Shown one piece after another: positions 16,473 through 24,613 of a stretch of 33,281 nt of DNA. This DNA is from an uncultured Pelagibacteraceae bacterium (GTDB lineage: Bacteria; Pseudomonadota; Alphaproteobacteria; Pelagibacterales; Pelagibacteraceae): positions 1 to 33,281 of the forward strand of contig CACGGD010000007.1 of NCBI GenBank assembly GCA_902572605.1. The letters are read 5' to 3'. The notes below the pieces were generated by a model, which was given only the letters and a program-made list of their open reading frames with translations, was not told where the DNA came from and searched no databases. A program made the translations under genes and the position numbers. How positions within the stretch are numbered: position 1 is the stretch's first letter; each line of letters opens with the position of its first letter.

Positions 16473-17924
16473 ATGAATTATAAAAAAATTATAATCCTTT
16501 TTACTAGTTTTATTATATTTTTTTCAACTAATTTAAAAGCTAGTATAAGCGATGAGTTTCATAATAAGATAGTTGAAAGGGGATTAACAGCCAAATATCC
16601 CTTTCTTAAAAGAAATAATGACATTGGAATATTTTATGATTTTGCTTGGAGCAAAAAATACAAAAAGATTATCATTAAAAGAGATGGAAAAAATTATCCA
16701 ATAGTCAGGTATTCTTTATTTAATAAAAAAGATATTAAAAAAGGTAATTCAATTTATAAATATAATGATACAGATCTGTCAAAGATTTCAGACAAAGAAA
16801 TTGAAGCTCTGCACTCACAAAATAAAACTGCTAAACTAAGTTTAAATAATAATAAAATAGTAAATTTAGAACCTTACATCTACGATTACAATGAAGTCAA
16901 ATTAGCAAAATTTGATTTAGAATTTATAAATAAAATTGATACAAATAAGGGTCTACTTGAAATTTCCTTTGCAGCAGACTTTGTAAATCTGAGACCAGAA
17001 TTAAATGAGATTGGAAAAAATTTATTAACAAACGAACCTTTGCCGGCAGATCTACGATATGGATACTTTCCAATTTTATCTCCAGAATTTCAGGAATATA
17101 AATATGACATTGATATAAGAACTGGTATAAAGACTCCAAATCCAGACGGTCTTCCAGTTTATTTTTCTTATGACAAAAATGAAGTTATTACTTTAAGAGA
17201 AGAAAAAGGTATAGGGCAGTTTAGACAACAATTCGATTTTAAAGATTTTCCTTTTGATAATCAAAAATTAATAATTTCAATTGTTTCAGGTGCTACTAAT
17301 TCTTCAAATCCTGATAACGCATGGCCAGAAACTGGCTATGGAGCAGTTCATTTTATTTCTCCAGACAAGGGGGCTTTTTTAGGTTTAGAAAACTATTTAA
17401 ATAATGTTTCTAAAAATTACCTTAAAGAATGGACAGTTAAGAATGTAGACATCAATAGCGAAGAGATTATTAAAGAAAATTATTATAATAAATTTTTAAA
17501 GAAAAACGTTTCATACAATGAAAATGCTATAAATATAATAATTGATATTGAAAGAAACTCAGCGCATTATGTTTATAAAATAATTTTACCCGTATTTTTG
17601 ATTTTAAGCGTTGCTTGGTTTGTTTTATGGATTCCAACTTCTAAACTGGATGCAAGACTTACAACGTCTATGGTTGCGTTGCTTTCATTAATTGCATACA
17701 ATTTTGTATTTTCTGAAGATATACCAAAATTAAATTATCTTACTGCTTTAGATAAGTATATTTTATTATCCTATATATTCTGTTGTATACCTACTTTTAT
17801 GAGTATCGGTTTTAGTAGATTTATCGTGAAAAACCAAAAAGCGGTGATTTTAGTTAACAAAAAATTAAGAACATGGTTAGGGCTTATTTATTTATTATTA
17901 ACAATTCAAATATTTAGCTTTTAA
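16473..17924 (+). CDS. Pentameric ligand-gated ion channel homologue (Cys-loop receptor family)
   Basis: A 483-residue channel-type protein. A signal peptide (NYKKIIILFTSFIIFFSTNL) is followed by an extracellular/periplasmic region to about residue 365, then four helices. The loop equivalent to the Cys loop is FPFDNQ (259-264), lacking the cysteines, as in prokaryotic members. M1 is 369-388 with the conserved Pro373, M2 is about 394-413, the M2-M3 loop has Pro418, M3 is about 426-448 after YLTALDK, M4 is about 466-483. Aligning M2 to GLIC through the A-x-N pair (A408, N410) puts Asp393 at the acidic -2' position, which suggests cation selectivity. About 110-140 residues precede the usual ligand-binding domain. 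The frame is open from 16437, but 16473 gives the signal peptide and leaves promoter room. Confidence 0.87.
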   Translation: MNYKKIIILFTSFIIFFSTNLKASISDEFHNKIVERGLTAKYPFLKRNNDIGIFYDFAWSKKYKKIIIKRDGKNYPIVRYSLFNKKDIKKGNSIYKYNDTDLSKISDKEIEALHSQNKTAKLSLNNNKIVNLEPYIYDYNEVKLAKFDLEFINKIDTNKGLLEISFAADFVNLRPELNEIGKNLLTNEPLPADLRYGYFPILSPEFQEYKYDIDIRTGIKTPNPDGLPVYFSYDKNEVITLREEKGIGQFRQQFDFKDFPFDNQKLIISIVSGATNSSNPDNAWPETGYGAVHFISPDKGAFLGLENYLNNVSKNYLKEWTVKNVDINSEEIIKENYYNKFLKKNVSYNENAINIIIDIERNSAHYVYKIILPVFLILSVAWFVLWIPTSKLDARLTTSMVALLSLIAYNFVFSEDIPKLNYLTALDKYILLSYIFCCIPTFMSIGFSRFIVKNQKAVILVNKKLRTWLGLIYLLLTIQIFSF

Positions 17925-17926
17925 CA

Positions 17927-18514
17927 TTAAAATGCGTCTCCTGACTCTAAAAAGGTTCTCATTTCAAGAGAATGTAAAACTAATCTTAAATTATCTACCC
18001 AATTTTTTTCGGCTGATATTTTATCGCCCCAGTCAGTGCAATAAAGATCAATTGCACCATTTTTAAAATAAAAAAGATATCCATAAGTCATGCTCTTACC
18101 TGTTTTATCGTATCCATGAATAGAGTCTACTTTTTGAAATTTTATTGATGGAATAGATTCTTTAATATCATTCAAAATTATTGTCATTTTTTTTTTGCAC
18201 CCTATCATGTCACTATCAAAATTCATCATTCCACTTATTGAAAAAATTTTATAATTTTTATCGCTTGGTTTTAATACTACTTGAATTTTATCATATTCAT
18301 TATTATTCGTTGGTAGTGTAATTCCCATAAATTTTTTATCTTTATAAAAATTTTTAGTATTTTTTATGCTGTATTGAATTTCATCTTTAGAGTAATGACT
18401 TAAAAGACTTTCTCCAACAGATATTCCTGAGATTTCTAAATTCTCTAAGTTTTCCGCTAAAACAGAATTTAATTGAATTAAGCTTAGAATTATAAATACT
18501 AAAAACTTTCTCAT
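17927..18514 (-). CDS. Secreted protein of a three-member local family (copy 3)
   Basis: A 195-residue exported protein paralogous to the two at 7592-8754. The signal peptide is MRKFLVFIILSLIQLNSVLA, and the mature start ENLENLEISGISVGESLLSH has the same xxLEIxGISVGxSL signature. KSMTYGYLFYF matches KSMVYGIQNYF of copy 2, and cysteines in MIGCKKK and DLYCTDW match the other copies. The frame extends to 18529 but the ATG at 18514 starts the signal peptide. It converges on the channel gene with 2 bp between stops and lies 81 bp before tRNA-Asn, so the family members sit at both edges of the tRNA-bounded segment. Function unknown. Confidence 0.83.
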   Translation of the reverse strand: MRKFLVFIILSLIQLNSVLAENLENLEISGISVGESLLSHYSKDEIQYSIKNTKNFYKDKKFMGITLPTNNNEYDKIQVVLKPSDKNYKIFSISGMMNFDSDMIGCKKKMTIILNDIKESIPSIKFQKVDSIHGYDKTGKSMTYGYLFYFKNGAIDLYCTDWGDKISAEKNWVDNLRLVLHSLEMRTFLESGDAF

Positions 18515-18595
18515 TATTAACATTATCAATATTTTAATATTTTTGTAAATTTTATGGTTGTTTTATTTTTTTAAAAAAAGTATGTTCATTTTCAT

Positions 18596-18671
18596 TCCTC
18601 GGTAGCTCAGTTGGTAGAGCAGTTGACTGTTAATCAATTGGTCGCAGGTTCGAGTCCTGCCCGAGGAGCCA
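18596..18671 (+). tRNA. tRNA-Asn (GTT anticodon)
   Basis: A complete 76-nt cloverleaf. Acceptor TCCTCGG (18596-18602) pairs with CCGAGGA (18661-18667), discriminator G, CCA encoded at 18669-18671. D arm GCTCAGTTGGTAGAGC, anticodon GTT at 18629-18631, T arm CAGGTTCGAGTCCTG. It marks the right edge of the accessory segment; the XRE gene ends 12 bp beyond it on the other strand. Confidence 0.97.
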
Positions 18672-18683
18672 ATTAACTAAAAA

Positions 18684-19049
18684 TTAACCAGTCTTTTCAA
18701 ATTTTGAAGTATTGCTTAATATTTGAAAAATTTTTTCTTTTTGTGCTTTAGACAAAGATGAGAAAGTTCTACTTAGAAATGAATAATTAAGATCTTCATT
18801 CATTGGCTCGTCTTGGTTTGTGCCTTTAAAATCTTTGTAATCTTCAAAAAAATATATAATAGGTACTTTTAAAAATTCAGAAAGTTGCATTAGTCTATTT
18901 GAACTTACTCCATTAGTTCCCTTTTCATATTTCTGAATTTGTTGAAATGTAACGTTAATTGCTTGAGCGACTTTTGTTTGTGTAAGACCTAGTGATAATC
19001 TCCTCATTCTTAATTTTCGACCTAAATGAACATTAAAACTTTCTTCCAT
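18684..19049 (-). CDS. XRE-family transcriptional regulator
   Basis: A 121-residue DNA-binding protein with an HTH_3/XRE domain (about residues 5-65): LGRKLRMRRLSLGLTQTKVA, then the recognition helix VTFQQIQKYEKGTNGVSSNR and LMQLSEFLKVPIIYFFED. The tail is charged. The frame is open to 19142, but a GGGGAG ribosome site 9 bases before the ATG at 19049 (MEESFNVHLGRKLRM) decides the start. XRE proteins of this kind are widespread single-gene regulators in alphaproteobacteria. It lies alone between tRNA-Asn and the DUF3108-like gene; its target cannot be read from the sequence. Confidence 0.9.
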   Translation of the reverse strand: MEESFNVHLGRKLRMRRLSLGLTQTKVAQAINVTFQQIQKYEKGTNGVSSNRLMQLSEFLKVPIIYFFEDYKDFKGTNQDEPMNEDLNYSFLSRTFSSLSKAQKEKIFQILSNTSKFEKTG

Positions 19050-19230
19050 TAAGAATTCTCCCCCACTTTTAATTGTATTAGCTCTTATAAATTTCTTTAA
19101 TACAACCTTAATTTTAAGTTTTTGGCAACAGTAAAAGTTCATTTTGGGTAAGAAATTTTTAGGTATTTTTAGCCAAAAAAAATGATAAAAACTATTGACT
19201 TAAAGGAAAAAAAAGGAACAAAAATATAAT

Positions 19231-19914
19231 TTATTTATAAGTTTTTAATCTATACTCCCAATAACCTGTTTTTTCAAAGGCTGCTTTTACCCAAAGATAT
19301 GTTTCTTCATCGTACCAAATATCGGTATTAAGTTTTTTGCTATCAGGAAGAGACTCGTCTGAAGATTTAAAATTAAAATGTAACGTTTTGTATGTTTTGT
19401 CTCCAATTTTTACTTCTTCCTTGCCTATAAATGTAACTGTTTGCTCTATTATTCTTCCAGAAATACCACTGATCTGTGCTTTAGCTTTAATAATCTCATG
19501 GTTCCACCATGTTCCAACAATATATTCTTTGTCTGCTTTTCCTTTATAAGAAGATCCATCTATTATTAAAGTTTCATCGTTGGAATCAAATTTAATATTT
19601 ACGTATCTGTCTTTTTTGTTCTGCTTCGTTTTAGATGAATAACTTGTAAATATCCCTTTTTCATAATTTTCTTCACTTTTTGCGAAATATTTATATAAAT
19701 CCACTCCAAGTTTTGTAATTTTAAAACTAACTTCACTAACAATTGAGAGGTTGTCTCCATCTCTTATGAAATCATATTTATGATAACCTATTGATTGGTC
19801 ATTTCTAAATAATTCGTACTCTAAGTAGTTATATTGATCATAATGCTGAACATGACTAATAGCTTTAAAATTATATAAAAATAAAATTACAGTTAAAATG
19901 ATAATTTTTTTCAT
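19231..19914 (-). CDS. Exported DUF3108/DUF6134-like protein
   Basis: A 227-residue protein with a signal peptide (KKIIILTVILFLYNFKAISH). The mature part is beta-strand-rich and repeats the family pattern: YLEYELFRNDQSIGYHKYDF, then SEVSFKITKLGVDLYKYFAK, a GTWWNHEI segment and a final DIWYDEETYLWVKAAFEKTG-like block, as in DUF3108/DUF6134 periplasmic proteins thought to fold as a lipocalin-like or beta-barrel-like sheet. Function of the family is not established. The gene stands alone, 111 bp from the end of aapP; 19143-19230 and 19915-20025 show only AT-rich spacer. Confidence 0.78.
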   Translation of the reverse strand: MKKIIILTVILFLYNFKAISHVQHYDQYNYLEYELFRNDQSIGYHKYDFIRDGDNLSIVSEVSFKITKLGVDLYKYFAKSEENYEKGIFTSYSSKTKQNKKDRYVNIKFDSNDETLIIDGSSYKGKADKEYIVGTWWNHEIIKAKAQISGISGRIIEQTVTFIGKEEVKIGDKTYKTLHFNFKSSDESLPDSKKLNTDIWYDEETYLWVKAAFEKTGYWEYRLKTYK

Positions 19915-20025
19915 AATTTATATTATGTAAGTAACATAATTAGATCTCAAATTGGAAATACACTATTAGTTTAATTAAAACAAGTCTCTGATTTAAGCAA
20001 ACTTAATATATTAAAAAAAATTCAA

Positions 20026-20757
20026 TTATAATATTTGACTTAAGAAAAGTTTAGTTCGATCTGATTTTGGATTATTAAAAAAGTCTTTAGTTTTCGCTTT
20101 TTCAACAATACGACCTTCATCCATAAAAATCATATTATCTGCTACTTCTTTAGCAAATCCCATTTCATGGGTTACAACAATCATTGTCATTCCAGCTTTA
20201 GCTAAATCAACCATTGCATCTAATACTTCTTTGATCATCTCTGGATCTAAAGCTGAGGTTGGTTCATCAAATAACATTATTTTTGGTTTCATACATAAAG
20301 CACGGGCTAGAGCGCATCTTTGTTGTTGGCCTCCTGATAATTGACCAGGAAATTTTTTAGCTTGATCTGCTATTTGAACTCTCTCTAAGTTTTCCATTGC
20401 AATTTCTTCTGCTTGTTTTTTCGGCAATTTTTTTACCCATATAGGTGCTAGAGTACAATTGTCTAAAATTGATAAATGTGGAAATAAATTAAATTGTTGG
20501 AATACCATTCCGACTTCAGCACGAATTTTTTCTATATCTTTTGTTTTATCTGATATTTCCTTTCCATCGACTATAATTTGACCATCTTGATGTTCTTCAA
20601 GTCTATTAATACACCTAATTAAAGTAGACTTTCCAGAACCTGAAGGTCCACAAATTACAATTTTTTCTTGTTGATTAACTTCAAGATTGACATCTTTTAA
20701 TGCTTGAAATTTATCAAACCATTTATTCACATTTTTAAGTTCTATAATTTTACTCAT
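20026..20757 (-). CDS. aapP: General L-amino-acid ABC transporter ATP-binding protein
   Basis: A 243-residue ATPase of the polar-amino-acid class that powers uptake through AapQM. Walker [10 protein letters not shown] (37-45), signature [15 protein letters not shown], Walker [15 protein letters not shown] and the switch histidine in VVTHEMGFA are intact. The start overlaps the aapM stop by 4 bp. It is last in the operon aapJ-aapQ-aapM-aapP. HisP/GltL-type ATPases look alike, but the two long permeases upstream favour the Aap/Bzt group. Confidence 0.96.
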   Translation of the reverse strand: MSKIIELKNVNKWFDKFQALKDVNLEVNQQEKIVICGPSGSGKSTLIRCINRLEEHQDGQIIVDGKEISDKTKDIEKIRAEVGMVFQQFNLFPHLSILDNCTLAPIWVKKLPKKQAEEIAMENLERVQIADQAKKFPGQLSGGQQQRCALARALCMKPKIMLFDEPTSALDPEMIKEVLDAMVDLAKAGMTMIVVTHEMGFAKEVADNMIFMDEGRIVEKAKTKDFFNNPKSDRTKLFLSQIL

Positions 20758-22016
20758 CTACTTTCAGTACTAAGTTTCTTTTCTAAATTTTGACTATATC
20801 TACTCATAGCATAACAAATTACCCAGAAAACTAAACCAGCAAAAACATACCCTTCCATTGCCATACCTAGCCATTTTGGATTTGTTTTAGCTAAATTTAC
20901 CATACCTGCAAGTTCTAACAGTCCCACAACAAAGATTAAAGGGGTATCTTTTACTAAAGCTAAAAAGGTATTTGCAATACCTGGTATAACCAATTTTAGA
21001 GCTTGAGGTAGAATAATTAGAAAATGCATTCTCCAGTAACCCATTCCAAGTGATTTAGCTGCCTCGTATTGACCTTTGGGTAATGCTTGAAGACCTCCTC
21101 TAATAACTTCTGCCATGTAAGCAGCCTCAAAGAGTGTTATAGCAATTAAAACTCTAATTAATTTATCTACATATGTTCCGTCTGGTAAAAACATTGGAAA
21201 CATCACTGCAGACATGAATAACACTGTTATTAACGGAACTCCTCTCCAAAGTTCTATAAAACCAATTGAAGAGTATCTAATTGCAGGCAAGTTTGATCTA
21301 CGACCTAAAGCTAAAAACATACCTATAGGAAAACACAATATCAGTGCAAAAGCTGAGACTATAAATGTTAATGATAGGCCTCCCCAAGCTCCTGTCTCTA
21401 CGTATTCTAGGCCAAAGTCACCTCCAGAAATAAGCTTAAGACCGATTATAGGATAAATAAAAAGTAAAAATAAAAGTAAATATTTTTTATATTTTGGAGA
21501 TACAAAAAATGAAGCTCCTACCAGCAAAAAAAGCATTAAAAATGAGGTATTAATTCGCCATTGTTCAACATCTGGATACATGCCATAAACAAATCTGTTG
21601 AACCAAACTTTAACAAAAACCCAGCATGCTCCTCCACTAGTACAGTCTTCTTTTTGGTTTCCTAAGAAATCAGCATCAAAAATAAACCAATTTAATAATG
21701 GTGGAACATATTTAATTAGAGTAAAAATAACAATTAAGCTTAAAAAGGCATTAAAATTATTCGAATTAAAGTTTGTATTAATTTTATCAAGAAATTGATT
21801 TCCACTATATTCAATTCTTATTAAGTGCAATCCTATAGTTCCAAAAAACAAAGGTGCGAAAAAGCTCAATCTCTCAGGTAAAAATCCAGTAAAATTATAG
21901 CCCAAAAAAGTATTCACAAGAACATCTAAAAAACTTACAACAATAAGAAGGCTACCTAGACTGACAAAAGTAGTGAAATTTTCCTTATTAGGCTTAGGTA
22001 AATTTAAATTCATCAT
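20754..22016 (-). CDS. aapM: General L-amino-acid ABC transporter permease
   Basis: A 420-residue inner-membrane permease with several N-terminal hydrophobic segments and a C-terminal HisM-type permease domain. The EAA loop reads [20 protein letters not shown] then [20 protein letters not shown], which contacts the ATPase. Length over 400 residues distinguishes AapM/BztC-like subunits from the short HisM/GltK type. The start overlaps the aapQ stop by 4 bp (ATGATG); a GGA lies close upstream. It pairs with AapQ to form the transmembrane channel. Confidence 0.93.
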   Translation of the reverse strand: MMNLNLPKPNKENFTTFVSLGSLLIVVSFLDVLVNTFLGYNFTGFLPERLSFFAPLFFGTIGLHLIRIEYSGNQFLDKINTNFNSNNFNAFLSLIVIFTLIKYVPPLLNWFIFDADFLGNQKEDCTSGGACWVFVKVWFNRFVYGMYPDVEQWRINTSFLMLFLLVGASFFVSPKYKKYLLLFLLFIYPIIGLKLISGGDFGLEYVETGAWGGLSLTFIVSAFALILCFPIGMFLALGRRSNLPAIRYSSIGFIELWRGVPLITVLFMSAVMFPMFLPDGTYVDKLIRVLIAITLFEAAYMAEVIRGGLQALPKGQYEAAKSLGMGYWRMHFLIILPQALKLVIPGIANTFLALVKDTPLIFVVGLLELAGMVNLAKTNPKWLGMAMEGYVFAGLVFWVICYAMSRYSQNLEKKLSTESR

Positions 22017-23191
22017 TTTTCCTTTATTGCCATTTTTTTATTGTACCAATTCATAAATACTGAAATTGATAAACTTAATGATAAATATGTGAGCATTGTA
22101 ATCGAAATGATCTCGATAGCTCTTCCAGTCTGCATCAAAGCTGTGCCAGCAAAAACTAAAACAATATCTGGATAGGCTATAGCTGCTGCTAAAGAAGAGT
22201 TTTTTGTTAAATTCAAATATTGATTGGTAGTTGGCGGTATTATTATTCTTAGTGCTTGAGGCATTACTACAAGTTTTAAAATTTGTGCTTTTGTTAAACC
22301 TATAGAAGCTGCTGCTTCTTTCTGTCCTTTATTAACCCCTAATATACCTGCTCTTACATTTTCTGCTATAAAAGTAGCGGTGTACATTGATAAAGCTAAA
22401 GCCAAAGAAATCAATTCAGGAATAATGCTAACTCCACCTTTGTAAACATAAACAGTTTTTGATAACTGGTTAAGTTCAGGAATTTGAAAAGACAAACTCA
22501 CTCCACCTAATAAAAAAGTCAATAAAGGTAAAACAAATAAAATTGCTAATGATATATACAGTGTCGGTATCTGCTTACCAAATTCATCTCTTTGTTTTTT
22601 AGCGTATTTAGATACAAAAAATATTAAAATAAATGAAAAAATTACTGAATATAAAAATAAAGAAAAATTAGTCCAAATAAATTTGGGCACATACCACCCT
22701 TTTACATTTAAAAAGCTAATATCATAAAAATTTATTGAGTCTACCGTTAAAGGTAAAGCTCTTAATGCAGCAAAATACCAAAAAAATATTTGTAAAATTA
22801 ATGGTATATTTCTAAAAATTTCTACATACCATTCAGCTGTTTTTGCAATTAAGTAATTCTGAGATAGTCTTGCAATACCAATGGTAACACCCAAAATAGT
22901 AGCGAAAAAAATACCTATTGCAGAAACTAAAATAGTATTTAGTAAACCTACCAAGAATGCTCTAGCATAAGAATGTGAGCCGTCGTAATCTATTAATGAA
23001 AAAGTAATGTCAAAAGAAGACTCTTGTGATAAAAAACCAAAACCAAAGGAAATTCCTCTATTTCCCATGTTATTTTGTGCATTTATAGTAAAATAAATAA
23101 TTACTAAAACGATAAATAAGATTGTTAAAACTTGAGGTATTAAGTCCTTATTTTTATTGCTTAAATCAAATTTGAAATTTTTAAAATTCAT
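22013..23191 (-). CDS. aapQ: General L-amino-acid ABC transporter permease
   Basis: A 392-residue permease with about eight hydrophobic helices. The EAA loop is ENVRAGILGVNKGQKEAAAS then IGLTKAQILKLVVMPQALRI, and the N-terminal NNMGNRGISFGFGFL is typical of AapQ/BztB. It follows aapJ after 71 bp that contain a strong terminator hairpin, so it is expected to be transcribed at a lower level than the binding-protein gene. It overlaps aapM by 4 bp. Confidence 0.93.
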   Translation of the reverse strand: MNFKNFKFDLSNKNKDLIPQVLTILFIVLVIIYFTINAQNNMGNRGISFGFGFLSQESSFDITFSLIDYDGSHSYARAFLVGLLNTILVSAIGIFFATILGVTIGIARLSQNYLIAKTAEWYVEIFRNIPLILQIFFWYFAALRALPLTVDSINFYDISFLNVKGWYVPKFIWTNFSLFLYSVIFSFILIFFVSKYAKKQRDEFGKQIPTLYISLAILFVLPLLTFLLGGVSLSFQIPELNQLSKTVYVYKGGVSIIPELISLALALSMYTATFIAENVRAGILGVNKGQKEAAASIGLTKAQILKLVVMPQALRIIIPPTTNQYLNLTKNSSLAAAIAYPDIVLVFAGTALMQTGRAIEIISITMLTYLSLSLSISVFMNWYNKKMAIKEK

Positions 23192-23215
23192 CTAGAGTTG
23201 AATATAAGTGAGAAT

Positions 23216-23248
23216 AAAAAAAAGGGCCAGATAAATCCGGCCCTTTTT
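23216..23248 (-). terminator. Terminator or attenuator between aapJ and aapQ
   Basis: Read on the minus strand, AAAAAGGGCC and GGCCCTTTT form a 9-bp stem with a 10-base loop (23224-23243 core), followed by eight T residues: a textbook rho-independent terminator. It lies between the stop of aapJ and the start of aapQ, so part of the transcripts should end here, giving an excess of binding protein over permease. Confidence 0.9.
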
Positions 23249-23262
23249 AATTCTATTAGCAA

Positions 23263-24309
23263 TTATCTTGCTGGTGGTACGTAAAGTATTCCACCTTTCG
23301 TCCATAACTCATTTGGACCTCTGTTTGGTAGAATATTAGTGTCAGCTATATGTTTTTTGTAGCTTTCACCATAATTACCAACTTGCTCGATAATTCTTAA
23401 GCTCCAATCATTATCTAGACCAAAAGCAGCTCCTAATTCACCTTCAGCTCCAACTAATCTTTTGATTGCTGGATTATCTGAATCTTTTAGGCTTGAAGCG
23501 TTTGATGAATTTACACCATACTCTTCGGCTTCGATCATTGTATTTAGAGACCATCTAACAATATCTTCCCACACTGAATCACCTTGTCTTACAACAGGGC
23601 CTAGTGGTTCTTTAGAAATTGTTTCTGGTAATACTTTATGATCATCTGGAGCACTCAATTTAGTTCTTTGAGCAGCTAATCCAGATTTATCAGTTGTATA
23701 AGTATCACATCTTCCAGCGTCATAAGCTTGAACAACTTCGTCTGCTTTTTCAAACGCAATTGGTTCATACTTAATGTTCTTAGAATTAAAGAAGTCTCTC
23801 ATGTTAAGCTCAGTAGTTGTACCTGTATTTGTACAAGCAGATATACCGTCTTTGAAATCATTCACGGAATTAATTCCAGAATTTTTTCTTACCATGAAAC
23901 CTTGTCCATCGTAAAAGTTTACACCAACAAAAGTTAATCCAATGTCAGCATCTCTTGATAATGTCCAAGTTGTGTTTCGTGCAAGTACATCGATTTCACC
24001 AGATGTTAAAGCAGTGAATCTTTCTTTTGCACTTAACGGAGTATATTTAACTTTGTCAGCATCACCTAATACAGCGGCCGCAACAGCTCTACATACATCT
24101 ACGTCAATACCAGTCCAATTTCCAGATGCATCAGCATTTGAAAATCCAGGAAGTCCTTGTGAAACTCCACATTTTACAAAACCGGCTTTCTTAGTGTTGT
24201 CTAAAGTTTTAGATTTTTTTGAACCTGCACCTCCACCACCTTGGCCACAAGCCACAAGCAATGATGAAGCAAGGACAACTAAAATCCAAGTTTTAATTGA
24301 TTTAATCAT
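23263..24309 (-). CDS. aapJ: General L-amino-acid ABC transporter substrate-binding lipoprotein
   Basis: A 348-residue solute-binding protein for the AapQMP transporter. The domain has the family sequences KCGVSQGLPGFSNADASGNW, DVDVCRAVAAAVLGDADKVK, FTALTSGEIDVLARNTTWTL and a C-terminal NRGPNELWTKGGILYVPPAR. The N-terminus MIKSIKTWILVVLASSLLVAC carries a lipobox-like LLVA-C, so here the protein is probably anchored to the membrane, unlike the free periplasmic AapJ/BztA. The frame is open to 24345; 24309 gives the signal. A GAGAGGA sequence lies about 12 bases before the start. In SAR11-like cells this protein class is typically very abundant. The usual AapJ/YhdW length supports the assignment. 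Confidence 0.93.
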   Translation of the reverse strand: MIKSIKTWILVVLASSLLVACGQGGGGAGSKKSKTLDNTKKAGFVKCGVSQGLPGFSNADASGNWTGIDVDVCRAVAAAVLGDADKVKYTPLSAKERFTALTSGEIDVLARNTTWTLSRDADIGLTFVGVNFYDGQGFMVRKNSGINSVNDFKDGISACTNTGTTTELNMRDFFNSKNIKYEPIAFEKADEVVQAYDAGRCDTYTTDKSGLAAQRTKLSAPDDHKVLPETISKEPLGPVVRQGDSVWEDIVRWSLNTMIEAEEYGVNSSNASSLKDSDNPAIKRLVGAEGELGAAFGLDNDWSLRIIEQVGNYGESYKKHIADTNILPNRGPNELWTKGGILYVPPAR

Positions 24310-24333
24310 AATATATGATTTCCTCTCTTTAAG

Positions 24334-24347
24334 TATTGTTAACAATA
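24334..24347. promoter_or_regulatory. 14-bp perfect palindrome upstream of aapJ
   Basis: TATTGTTAACAATA at 24334-24347 is a perfect palindrome 24 bp upstream of the aapJ start codon. A second short inverted repeat, TTGAAA-N6-TTTCAA (24351-24368), adjoins it. Both could be operator sites. The remaining gap (24369-24512) is AT-rich spacer without recognisable genes. Confidence 0.45.
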
Positions 24348-24512
24348 TTTTTGAAAAATGAATTTCAAAACGTTTTCATTATGGATTAATACATGTTGGC
24401 GATCAATATGATTTAAAGTCTCTTTAATTTATAAATATACACTACATCTAGAAGACAGTTTTTTTTTTAGCATATATATGTAATTAGACAACTATTGTTA
24501 CATTTATTGATT

Positions 24513-24589
24513 TGGCGCGCCCTGAAGGATTCGAACCTACGACCCTCGGTTTAGAAAACCGATGCTCTATCCAACTGAGCTAAGGGCGC
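24513..24589 (-). tRNA. tRNA-Arg (TCT anticodon)
   Basis: Minus-strand 77-nt cloverleaf. Acceptor GCGCCCT (5' end at 24589) pairs with AGGGCGC, discriminator G and encoded CCA at 24515-24513. The anticodon stem TCGGT/ACCGA encloses TTTCTAA with anticodon TCT (24555-24553), reading AGA. D arm GCTCAGTTGGATAGAGC, T arm GTAGGTTCGAATCCTTC. Confidence 0.96.
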
Positions 24590-24613
24590 AATTAAATTAG
24601 TAACTATATTTAC

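Noticed and set aside
7508-18671. Integrated prophage or element with att sites
   Set aside because: No integrase, transposase or structural phage gene and no repeated tRNA 3' end was found.
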